Program-made: the position numbers and the translations under genes | Shown: one piece after another, positions 24,551 to 35,083 of the stretch | Layout of the letters: the number at the start of each line of letters is the position of its first letter | Numbering within the stretch: the first letter of the stretch is position 1 | Notes under the pieces: generated by a model | Database searches by the model: none | What the model saw: only the letters and a program-made list of their open reading frames with translations | What the model was told of the DNA's origin: nothing | Assembly (NCBI GenBank): GCA_965140775.1 | Contig: OZ223471.1 | Span: 3,906,001 to 3,970,000 of the forward strand | DNA length: 64,000 bases | Source: UBA6244 sp965140775 | GTDB taxonomy: Bacteria > Bacteroidota > Bacteroidia > Bacteroidales > F082 | Reading direction: 5' to 3'

Positions 24551-27500
24551 TTAATCCCCCCACCATAGTCTGGTAAGTATCCAATTAATAAAATGCGTAT
24601 TGCTTTCAGGGGTATTATTAAAACCTGCGCCAGGACCTACTCCAACTTTAATCATATAGTAACTGTCAAATTGAGTCCCACCACTATAACCAGGTGTACT
24701 ATTTCCAGATACTGAAATAGAAATACCATAACTAACAGCTACCCCCCAACTAGTACCTTGCAAATCAGAAAATTTGAAATTATCCTTTGGGAAGATTATT
24801 ATTGCATTTACTCCGCCTGATGCTTCAACACCAAATGCTGGTCCATTTGAAATAAATTGTTGGGTTTGTCCTGTATTGGGGTCCCATATTTCTCCAAGTT
24901 CCACAGTGTATCCACCTGTTATTGCAAGAGTAACATCAACTGACCATCCATATAATGGTCGGAGTTCACCCCCACCGGCTTGGTCTCCTTCCTCATCCCC
25001 ATCATAATCCCCATCATAACTCATTCCCACACCACCATGTGAATAAACATCTTTAAGTAGACCTTCGACATGAATCATGGCTTCAGCCATAGCTTCAGCC
25101 TTTTGTGCGTCCGTCAAATCCTTTGATATTTGTTCTATCTTTTTCATAAACTCATCCAACAATCGAAGCACATGCGCACCAACGATGGTGCTCACCATAT
25201 TATGCCTAGCATCACACTCTGCAGCAAATTCATCCATCCAATCATACGAATCCATTCCCATTTGTAATTTATGGTCGTGTCCCGGAAGTTTTCCGTAACT
25301 CATTCGCTTAATTTCGTCAATGTACTTCAACAATCTACGAATTTCAAATTCTTTATAAACTGCCTCAGAGCCACGCAACCATGGTTTGTATTTGACCCTG
25401 TCGGTAAACATCCCATTCGGGTCAACCAAATTAATTGGATCGTTGGCCATTCCAACATAGGGATTACTAAACTGTAATACCGGATCGGGTACATGCCAGC
25501 GTCCCAACTGCACATCAAACATGCGCGCACCAAAATCGTACCATTGCAGGTTGCTTTCCTTTTGCAATTCCTTACCCTGGTACTGTACACTGCAGTCCGT
25601 TGTCGCTGTATAATCCAGATCGGCCATGGTCATACCAAACGGATAGTAGTGGTTTTCTTTTACCAACTGAGCCACTCCATTATTATTGCTAAAAACTACC
25701 CTGACATTACCCAAATGATCGCGAAGAAAATATTCGGGGGTAAAGCCATCACCTGTAGTATTGGGCAACAACCTCCCTTCTTCGGTCTTAATCTGCTCAA
25801 CCATACTGTTTTTATAGGTAACGGATCCAGAATAATCGTATGTGTACATCAAATTGCCTCCCGAGAAGTATTGCTTTTTCAGTTTTCGTCCGCCAAAGGT
25901 ATATAAATATTTAATCTGGTCCCCATTTTCAAATGTAACCTCTTTTGAAAGGTTAAGGTGGGTATATTGAACTCTTTCTATTTGCTTGTTATTATCACTT
26001 ATCATGTTGCCATTACCATCATACGTGTATTCAAGTGCATCATATGAACCATTATCACGGAAGTCGCTCCCTCCTTCGAAGTCAGCTATTCCTGCATCTT
26101 GCACAGCTTTTAGCAAGTTGCCATTATAAGTGTATGTCAGATTATCCATTGTACCCCAATAATTTTCTTGTCTGCCAGGGTCAAATATTAAACCATTTCT
26201 TTTCAGGTTTAAGATATTACCATTTTTATCATAGTCAATATCATATACACTATATCTATTGGTCTTCTCCCAACCTTTGTCAACATCATATGAACCATAG
26301 GTGGCTTTTTTCATCTGATATTTACTATCATAGGTATAACCATATACGCGCATACCAGTGTTATGAGCCGATTGCCACCGAATAGCAGAGAGTAATCCGT
26401 TATATTGTGGGCTTGCCTCAATTGTTGAATTTCCCGTATCGTAAAACAAGTCCATGCCAAACAAATCATTGCGATCTTCATTAAAATATGAAAGGGCAAT
26501 GCGTTCCTGAGAAAATGTCATAATATAGTCCTTGACAGACTTAATTAGTACCTCGTCGTCAAAATGCATTTCATGCATTTTGTCCTCCACCATGTTGCTG
26601 ATACTTGATGATATAAAGTTTTGACTTTGATACTCATCAAAAAAGTGGTTAGAAAATGTGAATAGAAATGAACCACCTAGCTGATTCACCAATTTATCGA
26701 AAACTTCTGCATCAACCTGATCCTCTCGCAATTTGATATTCTGACTCTCGTTGAAAGTAAAATACCTAACATCACCTGGATCGTCGATCTTACCTATTTT
26801 AAGTTCTTTATAATCATTGATCTCCATAAACAAAGTTCTTATAAACGTAGCAGGGGGCCCCTCAAGGCTAAGAACCTTAAATTTAATACTATCATAAATA
26901 ACACCCATCACATATTCATCAGGAGCCACTTCAGCGTCTAACTTAATAATAGTATTTTCATTATACAGGTTGGCTTTGTTTATGTTTGTTAACCAACCCC
27001 TTGGGTTATATTTAAAATCAACAGATTGCAATGCTTCACCAGTCCCCTCCTTATGTAGTTTTTTATCGACAAGTTGTCCCAGTTCGTTATAGTTGTTTAT
27101 AAACATATGATATGGTTCAGCATTGTTCACGGAGATAGTCATACCCAAGAGTCTCCCGAAGTGATCGTATTCATAAACTCTCTTTTGAGTTATTTCTTCT
27201 TGGTTTATTCCCTGGTGAGTTTGTAAGGATGCTTCTACCTGACCTTGATAATTAATATTGTTGGTAGTTCTATCGAACCCTCCCAAATGATTTTGTGAAT
27301 AAGTTTGAATGGGTCGGCCATATGCATCGTAATAACTAACTCCGGTGAGATATGCTTCCGGATTCGTATCTTCGACAAGATCCTTGCTTCCAGCTACAAA
27401 CCCTTTTATTTCCGTAGAGAAATCGGTAACATAATTCTCCGGGACAAACGAAAAATCAGAATTGACATCAAATTCATAAGAATCATAATAAACCACATTA

Positions 27501-30500
27501 CCTACCAAATCTGTAGAGGATAACTGTGGAAAAGTTCTGTTGGTATAAAGTTCAATACTTTGTGACCCATTGACATCCAATCGCTCATAATTGAAATTTC
27601 CAGGAATATTGTAAAAATTATCCGCATCGGCCTGCATGGCCTCCTGGGTATTTTTTAATGGATCCCCAATATATATTCCATTCAAAACAGGACGACCTTT
27701 CACATCATATTTGGTAAAATGCCATGTGTGGTTCAGCCTCATATTTGCATCCTGAGTCAAAATTGGACGATCAAAATTATCGTACACTGTCAGTGTGGGC
27801 TCCACAACACCAGGTATATACGACTTTGTTATTCGATGGGATGCATCGTATTCAAAACGCACAGCATATTTCATCAATAAAGGATCACTTAATCCCAAAG
27901 ATATAGAACTAGTGTACAACAATTGGGAAGTAATAATGGGAGGCAGTTTAACAACCAGCAAATTCATTTCGTTGTAGATATAATACGTGAACTGCTCGGC
28001 ATTGTTGTCATCCACATAGCTACTTGCAATAAGCTTACCGTCATGAGTTTTGTATTCACTTAAGGTTTCACCGTTCTCATCAGTTACATCCGTTCTAATG
28101 ATATTATTATCTTCATAAAACACTGTAGACCCACCTGCGCCAATTGACGTAATTGTATGATTATCCGAATTATAAACAAAATTAACAATATGGTTATTCT
28201 CGACTAAACTAAAATTTCTTTTCGAAGTATGCCCACCACCTAATCTCCAATTAAACCCGGGGAATGACTGCTCCTCAATAGCTGAGGAAGGAGCATTTCT
28301 GAAATTCGTTTCAGTATAGGCAAACTGCGTATGCGCCACTTTTGGCTCAACCAAATAAAAAAGCGTTTGCTTACTAACAATATCTTCTATATAGTTTCCT
28401 CCATCGGAATTGGTCACGAAAGGCAAGTACTGTCGGGATTCCAGACCCCGCTCATCGTAAGAATGGAACGAAACCAAATCTCCACCATTTGGAGAAACCC
28501 CTAAGGAAATACTCTGCTTCGTCCTACCTTGAGCATCATAATAGATCACTGTCTCTGTTTTATATTCACTATCCAGTTGATCTATTTCGCTCTCCCACTC
28601 GACCTCTTTTTTTATATCCTCCACTATCATGAACGCCCGAGGAACATATTGTGAAACAGGGGTATATGTTTTTCTTTGAACTATATACCCTTCAAAATTT
28701 CTTATTATAGTTTTATTTTGGTGATCATCATATTCATAAAAAATTGTCTTATTATTGGTGTTTGTTTCAGAAGTAATCCCAATAAAAGGATCAATGGTTT
28801 TATAGCTAAAACTTGCATCTTGAGGTACAAACAGTATATCGTCTACGTAGAGATTTGAAGTACCAGTATTTTGAATCATAGCTATCACATTGTTAAAGAA
28901 GCCAACAGATTCGATCAGTTCTGCACTTACTTTAAGCGAAACATATTGCCAGATATTTGGGGTAAGATTTGCCATATTATCGCTTTGTGAAAACACAAGA
29001 GACGAACCATTATAAAAACGTATACTTAAGGTTAAAGACGAAATACTTTGTGTTGGTTTTATCCATGCAGAGAGCTCATACCCCTGGTTTTCCAACCGAT
29101 CTAACACGAAGCTATTGTGCAAGTCGGAACCAATATTGAGAGAAGTACAATATTTGCCAGTACGGTGCTCAGCATGAATAATCTGTCCAGAAATACACGT
29201 CCAGGAATTACTTTCTTCATTTTCAAAACCTGAATAACCAAATTCTTTCAAATAACTATTGGCAGCGGTTGCAATTGGTGTTGTATTATTATATCCATAA
29301 ATAATTGCTGAAGGTTGTCCTTTGTCCAATCTGGTTTCCGTAATTTTTCCGTTAATAGAGCTATGCCTAAAGTTTTGACTAATTCTTTTGTACCTCGTGT
29401 CTTTTACAAACACGTTATCGGTAATATGCCCATTATTAAACTCTTGTAGAGGAATTGGGGAGTTTAGACTTACAATATAATTATTACTTACAACAGGCAG
29501 GTCGGGCCAATCGATATCATTTGGCTCATCCAAAGTAACCCATTTATATGTAGAAAGAACTGCTGAAACCACCTTTTCAACTGGATCATTCGGTTTCTTA
29601 ATGTATTGAACAACCTCAATGGGGTCACTAATTATATTCAGTTTGCTCAACAAGTATATCGCCCTTGTCATTGTGTCACTGTTGACTTCATCATACTCAA
29701 ATTGCGGATCGTTTGGATAATAATAATCATATGGGAACGTCCTTTTCACTATTTGCTCAACCCCATCACTATCCTTTGTTATTATAGTTTTAACTTGTCC
29801 AAAGTCATTGTATTCATAGTAAACAGTACTGCTTGTTGACTTACTGCTATTTAACGGATCCCATATCTCTGTTTCCTGATAATCGATAACATTGGTAACA
29901 TTAGTAGGCAAAGTGTATTTGCTGAACAGCGCAATTGGCCTTTGCAAAAGCGGAGCATCAGGTTCCCTTAGAGTGGGATTATGATTGTTTTCTAAAAAGC
30001 CCAATTTAATTCCAAATACAAAATCATTTTCAACACTTGGCGAAAATTTTGTATAATGATATGTAGTTTTCTTGAGTTTATCACCTGATTGACTGTATTC
30101 CGTAATACTTTTAATCAGGCCTTTGTCCCAGAAATTATATATTGGTCCGTAGGGATAAGCATATGGACTCAAATCTATATTATCAAGACGATCACCTCTT
30201 TCGTCGGGATTCCTGTCACCACCAAATCTAGCAAAAGAGTTAATCGGCGGGAAAAAATATTCTTCCTGATTTTGTGTTTGTCCATGGTATCCTCCATTTG
30301 TAAACTCATATTCCATGTATCCGGAATTTCCAGAGCGAACTACTCTTGCAAAATCATATGTTACAACCGGATTAATATTTTCAGACAAATCCTCTGAAGT
30401 TCTCACATAATAATTGATATACTCAAGCTCTGGATTTGGATTACTTGGATCTGGATCTGAAAAGCTGGTGGGATCTAAATATCCAAATCGGGGCATCACA

Positions 30501-32401
30501 TTTAATTTTCCAGAACATTGACCCTGTTGATTTGTGTAAATGTAGAATTCAGTTATCAACTCTTCCTCCTGACCACTGTTGATCGTTTTTGAAACAATTT
30601 GAATTCCTCCTCCAAAAATCACACCTTCACCACATACATCAAGTGTGAACTGATTTTGCGTATAAGAATAGTTTTCCTGTACACCGGTCGGGTATGTGAC
30701 AGACTTCAATGTTCCTGACAAAATATGTACATTGTTCTCGTCAATATCCGGGGATCTATTGGCTCCCGGAAGAACCATTAGATCATTATCGCATGGGGTA
30801 CCAAATGGTACTAATTTGGAGAGACCTGTTTCTTCATAATAGAAATATTCTTCTGGTATCTGAGTTACATTGGTTACCTGACCATTATAATAGCCCCATA
30901 CATCCTGTGCATATGAATATTGGGGAGGAAGTTGCTCATCACAAAAATACTCGAATTCATATTTTCTGGGAGCAATAATATTCTTATCCCTTATTTCAAT
31001 GGAGTTTAGAAAAAGTCGATTATTTTCCCAGTCGTTACTGGCATATGTCGCCATATTAGACCTATTATCTACGTAATCTGTTAGAAATGCAACCTCCCGC
31101 ATCAAGGTTTGCGTGTTATTATACAGACTGTAAACGCTTATTTTGTCTATCGCTTTTCCACCATAGTCCAATCTATCGCTTAATTTGGGTGTAAAAACCA
31201 CCTGAATTCTATCCTCTATATTGATTTCAGAAATTCTTTTTCTTGAGATCTTCGGTAACAATGTCCTAGTATTGTCCTTTAGATTCATATATAAAATGGA
31301 GTACAATTCATCAACCTCTGAATCGTTTTGAAAGTCTCTATATATTCTATACTCACCATAGTCAAGATCAATTTCTTCATTTTCGTAAACAAAATTGATT
31401 ACACCCCCACTAGCAGGCTCGATTCTTGAAAGATGCCAAGAGATTGTATATTCCGATTTTTTTAATCGGGGCGGAGGCAACAAATTAGAGTTTATTGCGT
31501 ACCAGACAAAATCTTCATGAGGCACATACATCTCAGAGAAATTCAATAATGGATTACGATATCCATTTGCCTGATAGTATGCCTCATAACACCAAGGTTC
31601 TTCACCCGGCAAATCATCAGTTGGAGGACAAGGATTTGTTTGCCCTTGTCCCAGGCCATGAATACCATCATTAAATACAGAGTTTGTTTCTATCGTCTCT
31701 TTTTCCGTGAAAATATACTTATTACCGAGTTCATCTGTTATTGTAAACCCATTAATATTCAATTGAGGCGAAGCCAGTTCAATATCTGCATCAATTTTAA
31801 GATTCTTGTATGGCATCAGCATTATTCGCTTATTATTGTACGCCCCATCGCTGCTAAACACAAATTTCCCACTTTGTCCTGCAAATGAATACGAAAACAA
31901 ATCGGGCTCCATATCATAATTCTCACTATCAGGATTGCTACGACTACATCCCACTAGCGGATAAAAATGAGCATCCACTGATTCCTCTGATTGTGAAGGA
32001 TCAAAATTTTGAATTCTATTCACATTAAAATCGGAAACTAACCAACCATATTCCCAACCATTATCGTTGTTATATGTTTCATCAAGCTTATCTCTTTTTT
32101 GCCGAGTAATGACACCACCTGACAATAATTCCCAACCTAATCCGACCCAAGAGGCATTTTCATTTACTTTTACTCCTCTCGCGCTATAGTTTACAGAAAC
32201 AGGAACTGACACTCCACCGGATTCAATATTCCAAATCGGAATATTTACGTTTAAAGTACCCGTAGAAAGATCCACCTCTGATGAGCCATCATGTCCTTGT
32301 GTGGTTTTGGCAGAGCTAGTCAGATCGAGGTTTTGCCCATTTGCAACGACACAAGCTGAACAAAAAACCATTGATAGAAACAGAATTGCAATATTTTTCA
32401 T
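24551..32401 (-). CDS. giant RHS/YD-repeat toxin, full length
   Basis: A 2616-residue protein with a signal peptide (NIAILFLSMVFCSACVVANG). The N-terminal part has a SpvB/RHS-type start (SSEVDLSTGTLNVNIPIW, then GVSVPVSVNYSARG and WVGLGWEL). A jelly-roll, carbohydrate-binding-like insertion lies near 1050-1190 (CTSLNIGSDLHNSFVLD; LYVDDILFVPQD). Many YD repeats follow (YEYDHFGRLLGM, YTYDGNGNMISD), then the core end LGRWHVPDPVLQF with the DPNG junction near residue 2327. The last ~287 residues are the probable toxin: a charged helical part, an Asp/Gly-rich stretch, then beta-rich Gly/Ser sequence ending NWILTRLWWGD. I recognise no enzyme motif in the tip. It is paralogous to the RHS gene at the left edge, with a different tip. 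The small membrane protein downstream is the probable immunity partner. Confidence 0.92.
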   Translation of the reverse strand: MKNIAILFLSMVFCSACVVANGQNLDLTSSAKTTQGHDGSSEVDLSTGTLNVNIPIWNIESGGVSVPVSVNYSARGVKVNENASWVGLGWELLSGGVITRQKRDKLDETYNNDNGWEYGWLVSDFNVNRIQNFDPSQSEESVDAHFYPLVGCSRSNPDSENYDMEPDLFSYSFAGQSGKFVFSSDGAYNNKRIMLMPYKNLKIDADIELASPQLNINGFTITDELGNKYIFTEKETIETNSVFNDGIHGLGQGQTNPCPPTDDLPGEEPWCYEAYYQANGYRNPLLNFSEMYVPHEDFVWYAINSNLLPPPRLKKSEYTISWHLSRIEPASGGVINFVYENEEIDLDYGEYRIYRDFQNDSEVDELYSILYMNLKDNTRTLLPKISRKRISEINIEDRIQVVFTPKLSDRLDYGGKAIDKISVYSLYNNTQTLMREVAFLTDYVDNRSNMATYASNDWENNRLFLNSIEIRDKNIIAPRKYEFEYFCDEQLPPQYSYAQDVWGYYNGQVTNVTQIPEEYFYYEETGLSKLVPFGTPCDNDLMVLPGANRSPDIDENNVHILSGTLKSVTYPTGVQENYSYTQNQFTLDVCGEGVIFGGGIQIVSKTINSGQEEELITEFYIYTNQQGQCSGKLNVMPRFGYLDPTSFSDPDPSNPNPELEYINYYVRTSEDLSENINPVVTYDFARVVRSGNSGYMEYEFTNGGYHGQTQNQEEYFFPPINSFARFGGDRNPDERGDRLDNIDLSPYAYPYGPIYNFWDKGLIKSITEYSQSGDKLKKTTYHYTKFSPSVENDFVFGIKLGFLENNHNPTLREPDAPLLQRPIALFSKYTLPTNVTNVIDYQETEIWDPLNSSKSTSSTVYYEYNDFGQVKTIITKDSDGVEQIVKRTFPYDYYYPNDPQFEYDEVNSDTMTRAIYLLSKLNIISDPIEVVQYIKKPNDPVEKVVSAVLSTYKWVTLDEPNDIDWPDLPVVSNNYIVSLNSPIPLQEFNNGHITDNVFVKDTRYKRISQNFRHSSINGKITETRLDKGQPSAIIYGYNNTTPIATAANSYLKEFGYSGFENEESNSWTCISGQIIHAEHRTGKYCTSLNIGSDLHNSFVLDRLENQGYELSAWIKPTQSISSLTLSIRFYNGSSLVFSQSDNMANLTPNIWQYVSLKVSAELIESVGFFNNVIAMIQNTGTSNLYVDDILFVPQDASFSYKTIDPFIGITSETNTNNKTIFYEYDDHQNKTIIRNFEGYIVQRKTYTPVSQYVPRAFMIVEDIKKEVEWESEIDQLDSEYKTETVIYYDAQGRTKQSISLGVSPNGGDLVSFHSYDERGLESRQYLPFVTNSDGGNYIEDIVSKQTLFYLVEPKVAHTQFAYTETNFRNAPSSAIEEQSFPGFNWRLGGGHTSKRNFSLVENNHIVNFVYNSDNHTITSIGAGGSTVFYEDNNIIRTDVTDENGETLSEYKTHDGKLIASSYVDDNNAEQFTYYIYNEMNLLVVKLPPIITSQLLYTSSISLGLSDPLLMKYAVRFEYDASHRITKSYIPGVVEPTLTVYDNFDRPILTQDANMRLNHTWHFTKYDVKGRPVLNGIYIGDPLKNTQEAMQADADNFYNIPGNFNYERLDVNGSQSIELYTNRTFPQLSSTDLVGNVVYYDSYEFDVNSDFSFVPENYVTDFSTEIKGFVAGSKDLVEDTNPEAYLTGVSYYDAYGRPIQTYSQNHLGGFDRTTNNINYQGQVEASLQTHQGINQEEITQKRVYEYDHFGRLLGMTISVNNAEPYHMFINNYNELGQLVDKKLHKEGTGEALQSVDFKYNPRGWLTNINKANLYNENTIIKLDAEVAPDEYVMGVIYDSIKFKVLSLEGPPATFIRTLFMEINDYKELKIGKIDDPGDVRYFTFNESQNIKLREDQVDAEVFDKLVNQLGGSFLFTFSNHFFDEYQSQNFISSSISNMVEDKMHEMHFDDEVLIKSVKDYIMTFSQERIALSYFNEDRNDLFGMDLFYDTGNSTIEASPQYNGLLSAIRWQSAHNTGMRVYGYTYDSKYQMKKATYGSYDVDKGWEKTNRYSVYDIDYDKNGNILNLKRNGLIFDPGRQENYWGTMDNLTYTYNGNLLKAVQDAGIADFEGGSDFRDNGSYDALEYTYDGNGNMISDNNKQIERVQYTHLNLSKEVTFENGDQIKYLYTFGGRKLKKQYFSGGNLMYTYDYSGSVTYKNSMVEQIKTEEGRLLPNTTGDGFTPEYFLRDHLGNVRVVFSNNNGVAQLVKENHYYPFGMTMADLDYTATTDCSVQYQGKELQKESNLQWYDFGARMFDVQLGRWHVPDPVLQFSNPYVGMANDPINLVDPNGMFTDRVKYKPWLRGSEAVYKEFEIRRLLKYIDEIKRMSYGKLPGHDHKLQMGMDSYDWMDEFAAECDARHNMVSTIVGAHVLRLLDEFMKKIEQISKDLTDAQKAEAMAEAMIHVEGLLKDVYSHGGVGMSYDGDYDGDEEGDQAGGGELRPLYGWSVDVTLAITGGYTVELGEIWDPNTGQTQQFISNGPAFGVEASGGVNAIIIFPKDNFKFSDLQGTSWGVAVSYGISISVSGNSTPGYSGGTQFDSYYMIKVGVGPGAGFNNTPESNTHFINWILTRLWWGD

Positions 32402-33365
32402 AAAAACAAAAGATTTTTTGTCAAATTTCTCAAAAAAACTGCCCCCCTCTAATGTTCGTAAATCATTGACTACCTAGCATCTTACTGCGAATAATACATG
32501 GAACATGTAATACCAAACCAAAAAAAAATAAAAATCCCGTCCTCAAAAAATTATTTCATTAGAAAAGCCATAGGACTCAAATATGCAATATCTTTTTTCC
32601 TAAATCCACAAATAGCCAATTCATAAATGCTAAAATATTAATTGCATATTCTTTCTAAATTACTAGCAAATAAATATATTTTGAAAAAGCAGATTCATAT
32701 TCTTATAACAAAATGGCCAAGTGTTAAAAATAGGGAGGAGAAATACTGATAGGGGTCAATTGTACATGAAGGATAAAAGGTTATTTCCTTCAAACGAAAT
32801 ATCCTACTTCGACTTGGAAGAAGAACAAAACATAAACAGAGTAATTCGTCTATACCCAAAGACAGACAAACCTGCATCTAGGATCCTTGGTAATCAAAAC
32901 CTGCTCGATACCTCTTGGGGAGTGACACTAATAATTACTTCATATTCAATTTGCCAATAGACACAACTATATAAAATATGGCATTTTGTGTTCGAAATTT
33001 TCAACAAGAAGCACAAAAAGTAAGAAAAGAAAAAAAATAGGTACCTAGTATCAGCTTTTTCCGGTCAGTCTAATCTATCATGCTCTAAAAATTTAAAGCC
33101 TTAATAACAACACTCCTACCACAAGTTAGTGGCTACATTTGAATTTATTATGAAAAGTTTTTTTTCGCGGAGATTAATAAAGAACGTCCTAAACAATGTT
33201 TAATTAGGATGTAAAAGAAGTAGTAAAGCAATAGAACTATACATTTTCTGCCGTTATTCGTGAATTCCCCAACCTTTTTCTCGTATTTACTCTTATTATC
33301 TCCAAATATTACCGAATATTCATGATTTAGATGGGTATTTGATGCTAACACCTTTGAATTGTACA
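32402..33365. other. 964-base intergenic region
   Basis: A/T-rich, between divergent flanks. One plus-strand frame from ATG 32766 to 32960 could encode about 64 residues (ISYFDLEEEQNINRVIRLYP), but it lacks recognisable features and a promoter, so I do not call it a gene. No TAnnTTTG element was found for the RHS gene. Nothing else is recognised. Confidence 0.4.
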
Positions 33366-33608
33366 TCATTCATTGATAATATCCTGAAATTCTCTGGGAT
33401 CTCCGAACTCATCGAATATTTTCTGCAACTGTTTTGGGGTCCATTTTCTCAATCGCAAAAAGTTGACCTCTTCATCCGAATCCTGAGAATTAAAACCTGG
33501 AGATTCTACTATCCATTTATTAAACGTTTCGATGCTAACGCCATATAATCTGGCAATCTTACTTGGTGTAATTCCGCGTTCATTTTGCGATCCTTTACTC
33601 TCAGTCAT
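33366..33608 (-). CDS. small HTH-type DNA-binding protein
   Basis: An 80-residue protein. Residues about 13-35 (ITPSKIARLYGVSIETFNKW) form a helix-turn-helix of the kind found in excisionases and small regulators. The C-terminal part has RKWTPKQLQKIFDEFGDP. It is transcribed divergently from the MerR-like gene at 33805, so the two may control the shared 196-base region. A TATTTTTG-like element (33644-33651, minus strand) lies 36 bases upstream but lacks a clear -33 element. Possible role: element regulator or directionality factor. Confidence 0.6.
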   Translation of the reverse strand: MTESKGSQNERGITPSKIARLYGVSIETFNKWIVESPGFNSQDSDEEVNFLRLRKWTPKQLQKIFDEFGDPREFQDIINE

Positions 33609-33750
33609 TGATAATGTTATTTAATTTGTTCTCTTTCCAAACTCAAAAATAATCGTATTTGTACTATGTTGAGAGGTTTTTGATAAATTCCTTTAGCTTG
33701 AATTTTTATACTACATTTATGTATGTTGAAATATTTCTTTTTTGTTTTCG

Positions 33751-33779
33751 TTGTAGTATATGAAATTTTTTTAGATTTG
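33751..33779 (+). promoter_or_regulatory. promoter of the MerR-like/recombinase operon
   Basis: A -33 TTG (33751-33753), an 18-base spacer and a -7 TAGATTTG (33772-33779) fit the Bacteroidota consensus. The start codon at 33805 is 25 bases downstream. Confidence 0.6.
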
Positions 33780-33804
33780 TCAAAGTTATTTTTAAAAAAT
33801 AGAC

Positions 33805-34767
33805 ATGAAATCTTTTGCAGGATTAGTTGACCCTTTCATTGGTCTTTTGGTCAACAAAGATTTTTCAGTTGAACCTGAAAAATTTGAAGAACTCTTCGAG
33901 AAGCGGTTTTCATTAGCTGATCTCAAGATATCATCGAGAGTTCTAAGACATTGGAGTAAATATGGGCTTCTGCCTGATGAAAATGCAGAGAAGAACCAAA
34001 CCAATGCACCAGAAGAGCCCGTACCTACAAAAAAGAGAAACCGATTTAATTTCGTTGACCTGATCTACCTGAACATTCTTCAGGATCTTAGATTATTTGG
34101 AGTATCTCTGCCAAAACTCCTTGAAATAAAAGAATTTCTCTTGTATGAATATGACTATTTTGAACTTCTTGATACCATCACCAACAGCGATCTGGATCAA
34201 CTTAAATCATCAGGTATTAATACTGAAATGATTGGAGAAGTAATTGAACACAAGCAAGAGATGAAGGAATACAAAGAGTTATTTCCCGATTCAATTCGAT
34301 ACGCTACAGTACTCTCTATGATTCTCCAAGCTGCTATTTTAAGCAAAGCCGACATCCGACTCATTGTCACCTATGACGGCAGGCTATCTCTTGAAATCTT
34401 GAATTCAATTGGGCAAAGTGTTGGCCAACCATTCAGGCAAATGCCCCACATCGCAATCCCCATTTTCCATTACTTAGCTCAGTTTGTCAGTATAAATCGC
34501 TATCGTGATCTTTTTCTTGAATATCGGTTACTTAACGATCAGGAATTAGTGATACTTGATCTGGTTAAAAAGGGGAAATATAAAGAAATATCCATTCGTC
34601 CTTCCAAGGACAATATTATCACCATGGAATTGACCGAGGAACTTAAAATTGAAAACGAAGCTCGAGTACGGGATATTCTATTAAAAGGCGGATATCAGGA
34701 AATACAGTTAAAAACAGTTAAAGGCCTCATTTCCTACAGCGAGGTAACAACTAAAATAAGGATTTAA
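33805..34767 (+). CDS. MerR-like regulator with long C-terminal region
   Basis: A 320-residue protein. Residues about 35-115 form a MerR-like winged helix: ISSRVLRHWSKYGLLPDE, an insertion, then FNFVDLIYLNILQDLRLFGV followed by SLPKLLEIKEFL. The C-terminal ~200 residues are helical with a beta-rich end and match no domain I recognise. It is the first gene of a run (33805-36701) that includes two small overlapping ORFs and the serine recombinase, so it probably regulates the element. A good promoter precedes it. Confidence 0.7.
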   Translation: MKSFAGLVDPFIGLLVNKDFSVEPEKFEELFEKRFSLADLKISSRVLRHWSKYGLLPDENAEKNQTNAPEEPVPTKKRNRFNFVDLIYLNILQDLRLFGVSLPKLLEIKEFLLYEYDYFELLDTITNSDLDQLKSSGINTEMIGEVIEHKQEMKEYKELFPDSIRYATVLSMILQAAILSKADIRLIVTYDGRLSLEILNSIGQSVGQPFRQMPHIAIPIFHYLAQFVSINRYRDLFLEYRLLNDQELVILDLVKKGKYKEISIRPSKDNIITMELTEELKIENEARVRDILLKGGYQEIQLKTVKGLISYSEVTTKIRI

Positions 34768-34791
34768 TTAGAACTATTATACTACAATGCT

Positions 34792-34917
34792 ATGACCCAT
34801 TGGACACACAAAATAGTACTGGAAGAACCAGACTCAGTAGAACAAAGGTTGATTACCAGAAGAACTGGAATCAGTCTGATGTTTACAACTAACCATGCTA
34901 ACAATTCAACAATGTAG
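34792..34917 (+). CDS. 41-residue small ORF before the recombinase
   Basis: An ATG-started ORF (MTHWTHKIVLEEPDSVEQRL and 21 more residues) fills the gap between the MerR-like gene (24 bases upstream) and the next small ORF, which it overlaps by 23 bases. The tight chain of overlapping same-strand starts argues that it is translated. No family is recognised. It could be chance. Confidence 0.4.
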   Translation: MTHWTHKIVLEEPDSVEQRLITRRTGISLMFTTNHANNSTM

Positions 34918-35083
34918 AAAAGCACTAGGATTAAACGAAAAAGAAATATCTGATGAACAGATACTGGCCATACGGGATTTTTTATCAACCATGGCTGAGG
35001 TTTATGTACAAAATTTAAAAGAGATTCAAGATGAGAAAAACAGCCGTGATTTACACCAGAGTATCAACGGATACGCAAGCTGA
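34895..35083 (+). CDS. 62-residue small protein upstream of the serine recombinase
   Basis: A short helical protein (LNEKEISDEQILAIRDFLST). It overlaps the start of the recombinase by 53 bases and the preceding 41-residue ORF by 23 bases, a layout suggesting translational coupling. Small ORFs in this position commonly accompany large serine recombinases. A regulatory or directionality role is possible but not shown. Confidence 0.5.
   Translation: MLTIQQCRKALGLNEKEISDEQILAIRDFLSTMAEVYVQNLKEIQDEKNSRDLHQSINGYAS

Noticed and set aside
32721..32960. Possible small plus-strand gene (79 codons, or about 64 from ATG 32766)
   Set aside because: No promoter, no family, and an equally long minus-strand frame overlaps it. 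The surrounding A/T-rich region looks non-coding.
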